Shown here: piece by piece, positions 44,547 to 52,511 of the stretch
Layout: each line of letters begins with the position of its first letter
How positions within the stretch are numbered: the stretch's first letter is position 1
DNA from: VAZQ01 sp045811525
Lineage (GTDB): Bacteria; Pseudomonadota; Alphaproteobacteria; Rhizobiales; Xanthobacteraceae
Assembly (NCBI GenBank): GCA_045811525.1
Contig: JBJMTV010000021.1
Coordinates: forward strand, 1-64,000
Direction: 5' to 3'
Length of the DNA: 64,000 bases
Program-made: the position numbers and the translations under genes
Notes under the pieces: generated by a model
Told to the model about the DNA's origin: nothing
Databases searched by the model: none
Seen by the model: only the letters and a program-made list of their open reading frames with translations

Positions 44547-44707
44547 GCTGCCCTCCGGCTGATATGCCGGACGATTGTGGTGCTGGGCTCGACGGAGCGC
44601 AAGGCCACACGCTCACAGGCGCACAACACGAAGCAGCCCGCATTCAGCCGGTGAGGGGCGGACTGCGCCCCGCTATCCCGCGTGCGTATTGCCGATGCAA
44701 ATCGAGT

Positions 44708-45223
44708 TCAACGCTTCCCTTTCGCTTGGGTCGGGGTGCCAGCGAGCGACTGCGCGGTCTCGAGATGCTTGCGCAGCACGGGCAAGCTTTCCTGCGCATA
44801 GCTGGCAGCCGCGTCGTTCTTCTTGGCCGCTTTCTCGTATTCGCTGATGTCCTTCTTGTGATCGGCAATCATGTGCCGCGCGAACTCGGCATGGAATTTT
44901 TCCCCATTGAGCTTTGCCATCCTGTCGTGGTCGGCCTTCTGCTTGCTGTTCGGCTCGCTCGGCGGCGTCACGCCCAGGGTTGTGGCGACGGAGCTCGCCT
45001 TTTGCCCCGCCTCTGTGTGGTCCTTCTCGAGCATCTGTCCGAATGAACGAACGCCGTCACTCTGCCCGTTTTTCTGGGCGAGCTGGCCCATCTGCACTTC
45101 GGCGAGATTACCCTCTATGGCGTCCTTGATGAATGTCTGGCTCGCGCGATCCTGAGCAAAGCTCGGTCCGCCCAGCAACAACGCGGCAGCGATGCTCGCG
45201 CCAATGATCAATCTCGTGGCCAT
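44708..45223 (-). CDS. DUF4142 periplasmic protein
   Basis: 171 residues; ATG after AAGGAGAACT. Signal peptide cleaved near SFAQD. The mature part is helical and highly charged: FIKDAIEGNLAEVQMGQLA, VRSFGQMLEKDHTEAGQK and FHAEFARHMIADHKKDISEYE, the two-helix pattern of DUF4142 (ferritin-like helical bundle). The family is common in stress regulons of rhizobia; biochemical role unknown. An EcfG-type promoter lies 39 bases upstream (45262-45286). Confidence 0.9.
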   Translation of the reverse strand: MATRLIIGASIAAALLLGGPSFAQDRASQTFIKDAIEGNLAEVQMGQLAQKNGQSDGVRSFGQMLEKDHTEAGQKASSVATTLGVTPPSEPNSKQKADHDRMAKLNGEKFHAEFARHMIADHKKDISEYEKAAKKNDAAASYAQESLPVLRKHLETAQSLAGTPTQAKGKR

Positions 45224-45261
45224 GCTGAGTTCTCCTTGCGTCCTGGTGAGGCGCCAAAGAC

Positions 45262-45286
45262 AACCTGGACTTTTTGCGAAGGTTCC
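45262..45286 (-). promoter_or_regulatory. EcfG-type promoter of the DUF4142 gene
   Basis: Minus strand GGAAC (45286-45282), 17 bases, GTT (45264-45262), preceded by G rather than C. The -10 element is 39 bases before the start codon, leaving a leader of about 30 bases. This is the same geometry as the sites at 43027, 48666 and 48705. Confidence 0.7.
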
Positions 45287-45480
45287 GAATTCCCACAGTG
45301 AACAGCTGGGTCGGGCATCTCACAGTATCGAACTAAGCCGCACACAGTTGTCTTCACGACCCGTGCCGACGAGGTGAATTGAATTGGTCACATCATAATA
45401 GACTGACCGCGTTGCCCGCTACGGTGCAAAGTGATTGTTGGCACATCTCGGCAGACGCGATGTACAAATCGGGAGACTTG

Positions 45481-45505
45481 TAGGGGGCGGGTTTCAAACC
45501 CGGCT
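45481..45505. repeat. Degenerate REP-like palindrome
   Basis: TAGGGGGCGGGTTTCAAACCCGGCT: perfect 7-base arms CGGGTTT/AAACCCG around a single C, with the outer pairs decayed. It resembles the intact copy at 45714-45740 and lies on the other side of the RAYT remnant. Confidence 0.65.
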
Positions 45506-45523
45506 CGCTTCAGCAGACACCCC

Positions 45524-45661
45524 TCACGAGATGTTCTCTGGGTCAATCCGCCCACCGCGCCGGATTGTTCGTGATGTAAGCGCGAAATACGCACCGGCTT
45601 GAAAATAATCGTACCCTGGCAACCGCAGCGAGCGGCGGCATGCACGAGGATCGTTGGACAT
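45524..45661 (-). pseudogene. Remnant of a REP-associated tyrosine transposase (RAYT)
   Basis: The translated start MSNDPRACRRSLRLPGYDYF, then QAGAYF, closely follows the RAYT N-terminal pattern RRSIRLxGYDYxQAGAYFVTICT. After AYF the similarity is lost and a stop comes after 45 codons, so the catalytic His-x-His and Tyr are absent. REP-like palindromes lie on both sides (45481-45505 and 45714-45740), the usual arrangement for RAYT genes. It is a dead fragment; the identification rests on about 26 residues and context. Confidence 0.65.
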
Positions 45662-45713
45662 CAATTGCTGGCCGAAAATCTGGGCAAAGCCGCCTCTATC
45701 GTAGGCCACTCTC

Positions 45714-45740
45714 TAGGGGCGGGTTTGAAACCCGCCCCTA
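45714..45740. repeat. REP-like palindrome, intact
   Basis: A perfect inverted repeat with 13-base arms TAGGGGCGGGTTT/AAACCCGCCCCTA around one G. It would form a strong hairpin. Elements of this sequence type occur in many copies between genes of various bacteria. It sits just upstream of the RAYT remnant. Confidence 0.8.
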
Positions 45741-45845
45741 CATAACCCTGTTCCGTGCGCAACGTGATGGCCTTCAGCTGGCGACTATCCAGCGGGCGAA
45801 CGGGAGCCAAGGCGCACGCAGCCGTAGAGGGCTCATGCGGAAATT

Positions 45846-45871
45846 GGAACAAAGCCTGCGACCGCCACGTT
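45846..45871 (+). promoter_or_regulatory. EcfG-type promoter of the following membrane-protein gene
   Basis: GGAAC at 45846-45850, 17 bases, CGTT at 45868-45871, one base longer than the others in this region. The start codon is 73 bases beyond the -10 element. The last eleven bases around CGTT (CCGCCACGTTT) are the same as in the 48705 site. Confidence 0.55.
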
Positions 45872-45943
45872 TGGCCAAGTGCCCGCGGCAGCATGGGGAG
45901 GAGAAGCGCCCGGACCTGCGATGGTGTTCCTCTTGCGAGTGCA

Positions 45944-46588
45944 ATGTCGGCGACGAGCGCAATCGTGACGAGCCTGCCGTTTGACGATCCCACGCAGGCG
46001 GTTCTCCTCTATTTCGTCCTGCCGCTCTGGTTGATCGCCGGAATAGCCGACTGGCTCTGCCACCAAGCGACGGATATCGAGCACACCTCCGGCGCAAAGG
46101 AATCGCTCCTGCATCTGCTGCTGTTCGCAGAGGTTGCGCTCCCTTTGCTCATGTGCCTCTTCCTCGAGATCAATGCTCTGACCTTCGCACTCATCATTCT
46201 CGCCTTTCTCGCGCATGAGGCCACGTCGCTGTGGGACCTGAGCTATTCCGCGAGTAGGCGTTACATCTCACCTATCGAGCAGCACGTGCACAGTTTTCTT
46301 GAGGTCGTCCCGCTTATGGCGGGGGCTTTCGTAGCGGTGCTGCATTGGCCGCAATTCATCGCGCTGTTCGGCTTCGGCAACGAGACAGCGAGCTATGCTC
46401 TGAAATGGAAGGAGACTCCGCTGCCGGTTATCTACATTCTCCCCCTACTCGCAGCCGCGCTGATGCTAGAGCTTTTGCCTTACCTGGTGGAGCTCTGGCG
46501 CGGGTTGCGAGCGAACGACTGGCGCTTGGTCCCGCCAAGTCAGGCAGGTAAGGACCCACGCACTGACGCGGCACCGGTGCGCCGGTGA
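45944..46588 (+). CDS. Multi-pass membrane protein of unknown function
   Basis: 214 residues from the ATG at 45944. The open frame extends upstream to 45755, but that part crosses the candidate promoter and is not family-like; the ribosome site at 45944 is weak. About five or six hydrophobic segments are seen (AVLLYFVLPLWLIAGIADWL, SLLHLLLFAEVALPLLMCLF, ALTFALIILAFLA and others), with conserved-looking polar residues in the helices (ADWLCHQATDIEHT; HSFLEVVP). From memory, similar proteins occur in Bradyrhizobium and relatives with no known role. Likely stress-controlled from its promoter. Confidence 0.75.
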   Translation: MSATSAIVTSLPFDDPTQAVLLYFVLPLWLIAGIADWLCHQATDIEHTSGAKESLLHLLLFAEVALPLLMCLFLEINALTFALIILAFLAHEATSLWDLSYSASRRYISPIEQHVHSFLEVVPLMAGAFVAVLHWPQFIALFGFGNETASYALKWKETPLPVIYILPLLAAALMLELLPYLVELWRGLRANDWRLVPPSQAGKDPRTDAAPVRR

Positions 46589-46643
46589 TCCCGGCTGTAG
46601 CCCTGCGAGCGCCCCGCCCAAGCCCAGGATAAGCGGAGTTCGC

Positions 46644-48263
46644 TCAGTCCGGACAACCCGGCAGCGCGCTCGCCGGCGTCAGAGCGATGATCACGCCCTC
46701 GTGCGGCCTCAGGTCGATACTGCCGTTCACCAGCTCATCAGCACGATCACCGTGCGAGGAAAGCAACAGGCGCCCGACGAGCTCGCCTGAGGCGCAGGCT
46801 GGAATCGATTCCGCGCCGAAGTTGAGCGCGATCAGAACCCTTTCACTGGCGAGCTCCCGGAGGTAGAGCAGCACATCGCTCGGGGCAACGAGCGGCCGGT
46901 AGTCGCCGATTGCGAGGGCTTGCCGCTCGCGTCGTAAGGCGATCAGCCGGCGATAGAGCGCAAAGAGCGAGCCAATGTCATGCCTCTGCGCCGCGACATT
47001 CTGCTCCTGATAGTTGGCGGCCACGGGAAGCCACGGCTCGGTTGAGGAAAAACCCGCGTAGGGCGAATCGTCCCACTGCATCGGGGTCCTGCAGCCGTCC
47101 CGCCCAATTCCAAGCCCGGGTACATTGCGCTCGAGAGGATCGCGAATGCGCTCGGGCGGGAGGCTAGCCTCCTCCATGCCGATCTCATCGCCGTAATAGA
47201 TGGTTGGGGTTCCGCGCAGCGTCAGGAGAAGCATGGCGGCTATACGCGCTTGCTCCTCCCCGAGGCGGCTGGCAAGGCGCGGTCTGTCGTGATTGCCGAG
47301 CACCCAATTGGGCCAGCCGCCTCTCGGCAGCGCGCCCTCGTATTCATCGATCAATTTGCCGATTGCTCGAGCGTCCCACCGTGCGCCGAGAAGACTGAAA
47401 TTGAACGGCAGATGCAGGCCGGCGAGATCGCGCCCGTAATAGGCGACCAGCCGCTCGATCGGCAGATAGATTTCACCGATCAGCACCCGGTCGATAAACT
47501 CATCGGCAACGCGGCGCATCTCGGTGATGACATCCTGCATCTCCGGTCGGTCGGCCGTGTAAAGCGGAATGAGTGCATGGTGTGGCGGCTCGCCTGCGCG
47601 GAAACCCGAATTGGTCGGATTATCGCGAAACTCGGCATCCTTCATGACGAGCCAAAGCACGTCCACACGAAAGCCATCGACACCGCGGCGTAGCCAGAAG
47701 CGCATGACATCATAGATCGCGGCGCGGACCTGCGGATTGCGCCAATTGAGGTCGGGCTGCGCCGCCAGGAAAGCGTGATGATAATATTGTCCGGTCCGCG
47801 GGTCGTACTCCCACGCGCTGCCGCCAAATTGCGAGAGCCAGTTGTTCGGCGCGCCACCACCAGGAGCGGGATCGCGCCAGATGTACCAATCGCGCTTCGC
47901 ACTGTCACGCGAGCTGCGACTGTCAATGAACCAGGGATGTCGGTCCGACGTGTGATTGGGTACCAAGTCCAAGATCAGCTTGAGGCCTTGCGCATGCGCG
48001 GCATCGATCACCTCCTGCGCGTCGGCCAGTGTCCCAAACAGCGGATCGATATCGGTATAATCGGCGATGTCGTAGCCGAAGTCGGCCATAGGCGATCTGA
48101 AGATCGGCGAGAGCCAGATCGCATCGATCCCAAGCTCGGTAAAATACGGCAAACGGCTGAGCAACCCGCGCAGGTCACCGACGCCATCACCATTGCTGTC
48201 CTGGAACGAGCGCGGATAGACCTGGTAGATAATCCCGTTCTGCCACCATCGGGCATTGCGCAT
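46644..48263 (-). CDS. GH13 alpha-glucosidase (alpha-amylase family)
   Basis: 539 residues from the ATG at 48263; a TTG at 48275 is in frame but less likely. GH13 regions in order: ARWWQNGIIYQVYPRSFQDS at the N-terminus, region I DLVPNHTSD (about 98-106), region II GFRVDVLW with the nucleophile Asp (about 197-204), region III LIGEIYLP with the acid/base Glu (about 262-269), region IV VLGNHDRPR with the third Asp. All catalytic residues are present. No signal peptide, so cytosolic. Probably cleaves alpha-1,4 or alpha-1,6 glucosidic bonds of small oligosaccharides. It follows a deleted GH13 copy on the same strand. Confidence 0.93.
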   Translation of the reverse strand: MRNARWWQNGIIYQVYPRSFQDSNGDGVGDLRGLLSRLPYFTELGIDAIWLSPIFRSPMADFGYDIADYTDIDPLFGTLADAQEVIDAAHAQGLKLILDLVPNHTSDRHPWFIDSRSSRDSAKRDWYIWRDPAPGGGAPNNWLSQFGGSAWEYDPRTGQYYHHAFLAAQPDLNWRNPQVRAAIYDVMRFWLRRGVDGFRVDVLWLVMKDAEFRDNPTNSGFRAGEPPHHALIPLYTADRPEMQDVITEMRRVADEFIDRVLIGEIYLPIERLVAYYGRDLAGLHLPFNFSLLGARWDARAIGKLIDEYEGALPRGGWPNWVLGNHDRPRLASRLGEEQARIAAMLLLTLRGTPTIYYGDEIGMEEASLPPERIRDPLERNVPGLGIGRDGCRTPMQWDDSPYAGFSSTEPWLPVAANYQEQNVAAQRHDIGSLFALYRRLIALRRERQALAIGDYRPLVAPSDVLLYLRELASERVLIALNFGAESIPACASGELVGRLLLSSHGDRADELVNGSIDLRPHEGVIIALTPASALPGCPD

Positions 48264-48271
48264 GAGACAAT

Positions 48272-48600
48272 TCAATCCCGCAGCTTGATTATGACGCCCT
48301 CATCGGGGCCCAGCAGCATCGGCCCACGCACGGGCAGCGCCTCGCGATCCAGGTGGGTTGTGAGCAACAGCGTCCCCTGTCCGTCCCACGCGAGCTTGCG
48401 CGGCTGGTGCAGTAGCCGAGGTCGCGTATTGGCGAGACATAGACCGGCGTCAGCCAGACTGCCCTGACGCCCAGCCATTCCAGGTAATCGAGCCGCGAGA
48501 TCAGCCCCGGCAGATCGCCTTTGCCGTCACCATTGCTGTCCTGGAAGGAGATGGTGGCAATCTCGTAGAACGCGGCGCGCTGCCACCAGTTCACGTCCAT
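48272..48600 (-). pseudogene. GH13 glycoside hydrolase with most of the middle deleted and the frame shifted
   Basis: From the ATG at 48600 about 65 codons give a clear GH13 N-terminus (VNWWQRAAFYEIATISFQDS, then GDGKGDLPGLISRLDYLE, ending SPIRDLGY). At about 48410 the reading jumps frame into a GH13-like C-terminus (RKLAWDGQGTLLLTTHLDRE, then GPDEGVIIKLRD), stopping at 48272. Regions I-IV with all catalytic residues are missing: some 350 or more codons were deleted. The promoter-like element upstream (48642-48666) and a ribosome site remain, so it still may provide the transcript for the intact GH13 gene that starts nine bases beyond its stop. Confidence 0.85.
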
Positions 48601-48641
48601 GCCAGCGGGCGCCCTCGTTGCCAGGAAAAATCAACCGAGCA

Positions 48642-48666
48642 AACCCTCCGGTACAGACGAAGTTCC
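48642..48666 (-). promoter_or_regulatory. EcfG-type promoter upstream of the GH13 remnant and GH13 gene
   Basis: Minus strand GGAAC (48666-48662), 17 bases, GTT (48644-48642), with G before GTT. It ends 42 bases before the remnant's start codon. Because the remnant runs directly into the intact GH13 gene, it probably drives that gene. Confidence 0.6.
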
Positions 48667-48704
48667 TTTTCCGAACCACATGGGATAAAACAGCTGACGG
48701 ACGT

Positions 48705-48729
48705 GGAACCAGAATTCAACCGCCACGTT
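48705..48729 (+). promoter_or_regulatory. EcfG-type promoter of the GlsB/YeaQ-like gene
   Basis: GGAAC at 48705-48709, 16 bases, CGTT at 48726-48729: a perfect consensus match. The start codon at 48755 is 26 bases beyond, with GGAGGCGACG as ribosome site. Confidence 0.75.
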
Positions 48730-48754
48730 TGCACGGTGCCAACCGGAGGCGACG

Positions 48755-49018
48755 ATGAGCATTATCTGGACAATTCTGATCGGGTTCATTGCGGGCATTA
48801 TTGCCAAGCTCATTCACCCCGGACCCAATGAGCCGTCGGGATTCATCCTGACAACGCTGCTCGGCATCGCCGGTGCATTCGTCGCCACGTATCTCGGCCA
48901 GGCTGTCGGCTGGTACAAAGCGGATGAGGGAGCAGGGTTGATTGGTGCCGTCGTCGGCGCGCTCATCGTGCTGGTCATCTGGGGCATCTTCGCAAGGCGC
49001 AACCCACAACGCGTCTGA
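48755..49018 (+). CDS. GlsB/YeaQ/YmgE family stress-response membrane protein
   Basis: 87 residues with three hydrophobic segments and glycine-rich helices: WTILIGFIAGIIAKLIHPG, SGFILTTLLGIAGAFVATYLG, GAGLIGAVVGALIVLVIWGI. Length and pattern match the family of E. coli YeaQ/YmgE (transglycosylase-associated). ATG with a strong ribosome site, and a consensus EcfG promoter upstream, in agreement with the family's usual stress induction. Confidence 0.92.
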   Translation: MSIIWTILIGFIAGIIAKLIHPGPNEPSGFILTTLLGIAGAFVATYLGQAVGWYKADEGAGLIGAVVGALIVLVIWGIFARRNPQRV

Positions 49019-49159
49019 GCAGATCGTCTGCCCGTTGTTTGGTGCCGCGGGCGCCGGTAAAGATTCCGGCATCGGCACGATGCCGGCGTGGCATAGTCCG
49101 ACGCTGGCGCAAGCAGGTGGGCGCTGCTGACCGTGCACTCGGTCCAGAGAAAATGAGAC

Positions 49160-50647
49160 ATGACGCAGGTTGAGGAGGCAGCGCCCCTCGCCCGCGTCTC
49201 CCCGCATTCGACGGTATGGACGCGTGGGCAACGTCTTGCGCGCACGTCGCCCGTTGCTGTGTTTCTTCTGCTCTCGGCCCTTTTTGGTGCACTCACGGTC
49301 GCGGCGACCCTGCCGCTGCGCGGACCGGACGAGCCGGCGCACTTTCTTCGCGCCTACGGCATTCTAACCGGAGAGATCATTCCAACGACCACGGATGCCA
49401 GCGGACGTAAGGGCGTTTGGCTACCTGCCGAGCTCTATCGGCAGATGTACTGTTACTCCGTGGCACTGACCGGGCGTTATCGGCCGGCGGGTACGGAATG
49501 GACCTTTCCGCAGGTGCTCGAGGAATATGTGCGTTTGCGCGCAGGGGTCGCCACTGGATCCGCGGCGCCGGTCTTTGTCCCTTACGATGGATCGGAAGGC
49601 TATTCGCCCGCGGCTTATCTTGCGATGTTGCCGGGTCTCGCGCTTGCCCGCCTGCTCGACCTGGACTTTGTCGCAACGATTTATCTGATGCGCGGGACGA
49701 GCTTGCTCCTGCTGACGGGCGTTGTGGCGTGCGCCATCGCGATCGTTCCCGCTCTCGGCTGGGCTTGGCTTCTCATTGCCATGTTGCCTTCGGCTCTTTT
49801 CAGCCGTGCCATGCTCAGCGCCGACGCGAGCTCGCTCGCCTATGCGATGATGGTCGCAGCATTGTCGTTGCGCGGCGCTTACCGGCTACCCAGTGGAAGC
49901 GCATGGATGCGCTCGGTCTGGATGACTTTGTGCGTGCTCGGAAAGCCGCCCCAGATTGTCTTCGTGCTGGCCGAGGCGCTGAGCAGGCCAGTCGGACAAT
50001 GGCTCCGGTACTGGCGCTGCGTCGCGGTCGTCGTGGCACCAGCCCTTGTGCTGGGAATCCTGTGGCCCGCTCTGGGCTCAGCGGATGCTGGGGCTTGGCG
50101 CATCGTCAATGGCATCAGCAACGCCGCTGACCATTTCCGCCCATTGTGGAAGCTCGGGTTCTGGCTCGAGCACCCCTTGCATTTCCCGACCCTCCTCCTC
50201 GGCAACCTCGATTCAGTCGGAGAATATTGGCGGCAGCTGATCGGCGTTCTCGGCTGGCTTGATTTGCGGCTGCAGGAGTGGGTCTATCCGGCGCTGAGCC
50301 TCACCTTGGCGTTCGGCCTGTGCGCAGCGTTGCAAGTCGATCGGTCCACCCGCCGCCGTTTGGCACTCGTGTCGGGGTTGATTGTGCTCGGCTATTGCGG
50401 GGCCGTCTTCATGATCTTCTACCTGGTTTGGACCCCGCTCGACGGTGTGCGCATCGAGGGCGTGCAGGGCCGCTATTTCGTGCCGGCACTGCCGTTTACG
50501 GCGATCATGCTGTCGGCGGCGCTCCCGCGCGCGCCTTCATCCGCGACTGGCTCTGTTGTAGCGATTTTCGGCGCACTCTTATCGGGTGTGGCAACACTCG
50601 AAGCGATCTTCCGCTGCGACTGGCAGCTCGCGTTGCTTCCGCCTTGA
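49160..50647 (+). CDS. DUF2142 polytopic membrane protein
   Basis: 495 residues. After a short cytoplasmic start and one helix, the family motif RGPDEPAHFLRAYGILTGEI (about 54-73) lies in a periplasmic loop; about ten more membrane segments follow. The fold resembles GT-C glycosyltransferases, and PDEPAH holds the acidic residue such enzymes use. It may transfer sugars or lipid-linked groups to surface polymers; no other polysaccharide genes are nearby, so this is weak inference. Start ATG with GAGAAAATGAGAC upstream. Confidence 0.85.
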   Translation: MTQVEEAAPLARVSPHSTVWTRGQRLARTSPVAVFLLLSALFGALTVAATLPLRGPDEPAHFLRAYGILTGEIIPTTTDASGRKGVWLPAELYRQMYCYSVALTGRYRPAGTEWTFPQVLEEYVRLRAGVATGSAAPVFVPYDGSEGYSPAAYLAMLPGLALARLLDLDFVATIYLMRGTSLLLLTGVVACAIAIVPALGWAWLLIAMLPSALFSRAMLSADASSLAYAMMVAALSLRGAYRLPSGSAWMRSVWMTLCVLGKPPQIVFVLAEALSRPVGQWLRYWRCVAVVVAPALVLGILWPALGSADAGAWRIVNGISNAADHFRPLWKLGFWLEHPLHFPTLLLGNLDSVGEYWRQLIGVLGWLDLRLQEWVYPALSLTLAFGLCAALQVDRSTRRRLALVSGLIVLGYCGAVFMIFYLVWTPLDGVRIEGVQGRYFVPALPFTAIMLSAALPRAPSSATGSVVAIFGALLSGVATLEAIFRCDWQLALLPP

Positions 50648-50830
50648 GGTGAGCGGTGAACCGTCCACTCGGGGCGCCGCTTGGCAACGTGCAGCTCCGG
50701 CCCAAGAGCAGGCATTTTGCGACAGGATCATTCTGAATGGATCAGATTTCCAGGAGGTCCTGGGCAAAGGCGGCCCCCCCGCATCGGCAGGATCGAGTAG
50801 CCGCCGGTGCACCGGGCACTATGCACTGGT

Positions 50831-52306
50831 TCACACGCCAGCTGCTGGCAGGAGGGCTGCAAGTTTTGCCTTGATGACCTTGCCCGCGTCATTCCTCGGC
50901 ATCTGATCGACGAAGAATATACGCTTGGGCACTTTGTATCGCGCCAGGTTGCCCCGGCAGTATTCGGTTAGCTCATCCTCCGATACAGCCCCCTTCCTCG
51001 CTACAAATGCCGCGATCTCTTCGCCCATTTCGCCACCTGCCCAGCCCAAGACCGATGCGTCGAGCACGGACGGATGGGCATTGAGTACGGCTTCGATATC
51101 GGCCGGATAGATATTGATCCCACCGCGAATGATCATGTCCTTCCCGCGACCGACAACATAGAGATAGCCGTCGCTATCGAGCTTCCCGAGATCGCCTGGA
51201 TAGAACCACCCGTCGTGAAAGGATCGCGCGCTTTCTTCAGGGTTGTTGTAAAAACCGTCCGGCACGGCCAGCGTGCGATAACGGATGCGCCCGACCTCGC
51301 CGGGTGGAAGCGTCTGGTGGTTGTCGTCAGTGACTTGAACATCGGCCAGGAACACCGGCCGGCCGACCGAGCCCGCCTTGCTTTCACTATCTGTCGGCAT
51401 GAGTTGCGTGACCACCCCCGCTTCCGTTGTCGCGTAGACGTTCACCAGGTTGGGAGTAAGTCGTTGCCGGGCGAGTTGCAGCTCCTCCTTGTGAAGGACT
51501 GCTCCGCTAGACATCATGATCCGCAGGTTGGGGAACAGCAGGCCTCCATCGTACGGCAGCGCCAACATCCTGCGCAGCAATGTCGGCACCACGAATACCG
51601 AGGTGACTTTCAGATCGTTGATGCTGCGGACGAGGTCCTCGATCTGATAAGGCGGCGGGTACAAGACCACCGTCGCGCCGATGATGATGTTCATCAGGGT
51701 GATGTTGCGTCCCCCGCCAAAGTAGAGCGGGGTGGCCAGCATGTTGATCTCGTCCTGACTGGTGCCATTGGTGACCAGCTCATAGAACATGCGCCGGATG
51801 TAGAGCCCGTGGCTGACCATCGGGCCTTTCGGGATTCCTGTGGTGCCGGAAGAGAGCGACAGAACGATTGGACTTTCGGATGTCGTATGCCATTTCGTGA
51901 TAGGAGTCGCGTTGACGGATTCCTTATTCCAGCCGTCATCAACCCGGATTGTCTTGATCTTGTTAGCTCTGATCTCGGCATGATCCAGGAGCAGCGTGGA
52001 TGCTGAGAAAAATTCGGCAACGCGAAGGCTTTCGGCCGGCGTCCATCTCACATCCATCGGCAACATGACTGCGCCGAGCCGCATCAAAGCGAAGATCATG
52101 ACAATCTGATCGATGGTGTCGCCCATGGAGACCGCGACAATTTCACCTTGGGTGACGCCTCGCTTCCGCAGCGCCCCTGCAGCGTGTGCCACGCGTTGCT
52201 CGAGCTGCACGCAGCTCACCGTCTCGCGAGCTTGCATGAGGGCGATGTGATTCGGCCGCCGCCGCGCATTGCTGAGGATCGCCGCCGAAACGTTCTCGAC
52301 TCTCAT
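50831..52306 (-). CDS. AMP-forming acyl-CoA synthetase (ANL superfamily)
   Basis: 491 residues; ATG after AAGGGAGCTCGAG. P-loop-like motif LSSGTTGIPKG (about 151-161), VNVYATTEAG (about 285-294), hinge YPGDLGKLDSDGYLYVVGRG and DMIIRGGINIYPADIEAVL, and C-terminal Lys region PRNDAGKVIKAKL with the catalytic Lys. It activates a carboxylic acid through an adenylate. Divergent from the amidohydrolase and Liv genes, with 205 bases between starts, so probably one regulon with them. The acid is unknown; aromatic or medium-chain acids are usual. Confidence 0.9.
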   Translation of the reverse strand: MRVENVSAAILSNARRRPNHIALMQARETVSCVQLEQRVAHAAGALRKRGVTQGEIVAVSMGDTIDQIVMIFALMRLGAVMLPMDVRWTPAESLRVAEFFSASTLLLDHAEIRANKIKTIRVDDGWNKESVNATPITKWHTTSESPIVLSLSSGTTGIPKGPMVSHGLYIRRMFYELVTNGTSQDEINMLATPLYFGGGRNITLMNIIIGATVVLYPPPYQIEDLVRSINDLKVTSVFVVPTLLRRMLALPYDGGLLFPNLRIMMSSGAVLHKEELQLARQRLTPNLVNVYATTEAGVVTQLMPTDSESKAGSVGRPVFLADVQVTDDNHQTLPPGEVGRIRYRTLAVPDGFYNNPEESARSFHDGWFYPGDLGKLDSDGYLYVVGRGKDMIIRGGINIYPADIEAVLNAHPSVLDASVLGWAGGEMGEEIAAFVARKGAVSEDELTEYCRGNLARYKVPKRIFFVDQMPRNDAGKVIKAKLAALLPAAGV

Positions 52307-52511
52307 GGATCTCGAGCTCCCTTCAAAATCGCCAGCGCTGCCGCCTGTGTTGATCCACCAATTTCATCACCGCGGACATGTCGCAGCAAGAGGAACCCGT
52401 TCACACAAGTCCGTAGATGGCGGCGCGGCGAGAAGGCCGGTTGACAGTCGGTCGCATTTCTTCCGATGATGATTGCTTCGGCACCAAATGATATTTGCGG
52501 GAGCTGCAGGA

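Noticed and set aside
45388..45645. An 85-codon open frame on the minus strand in the REP/RAYT gap
   Set aside because: It crosses the degenerate palindrome and the RAYT remnant in another frame; the FETRP-like stretch is merely the translated palindrome.
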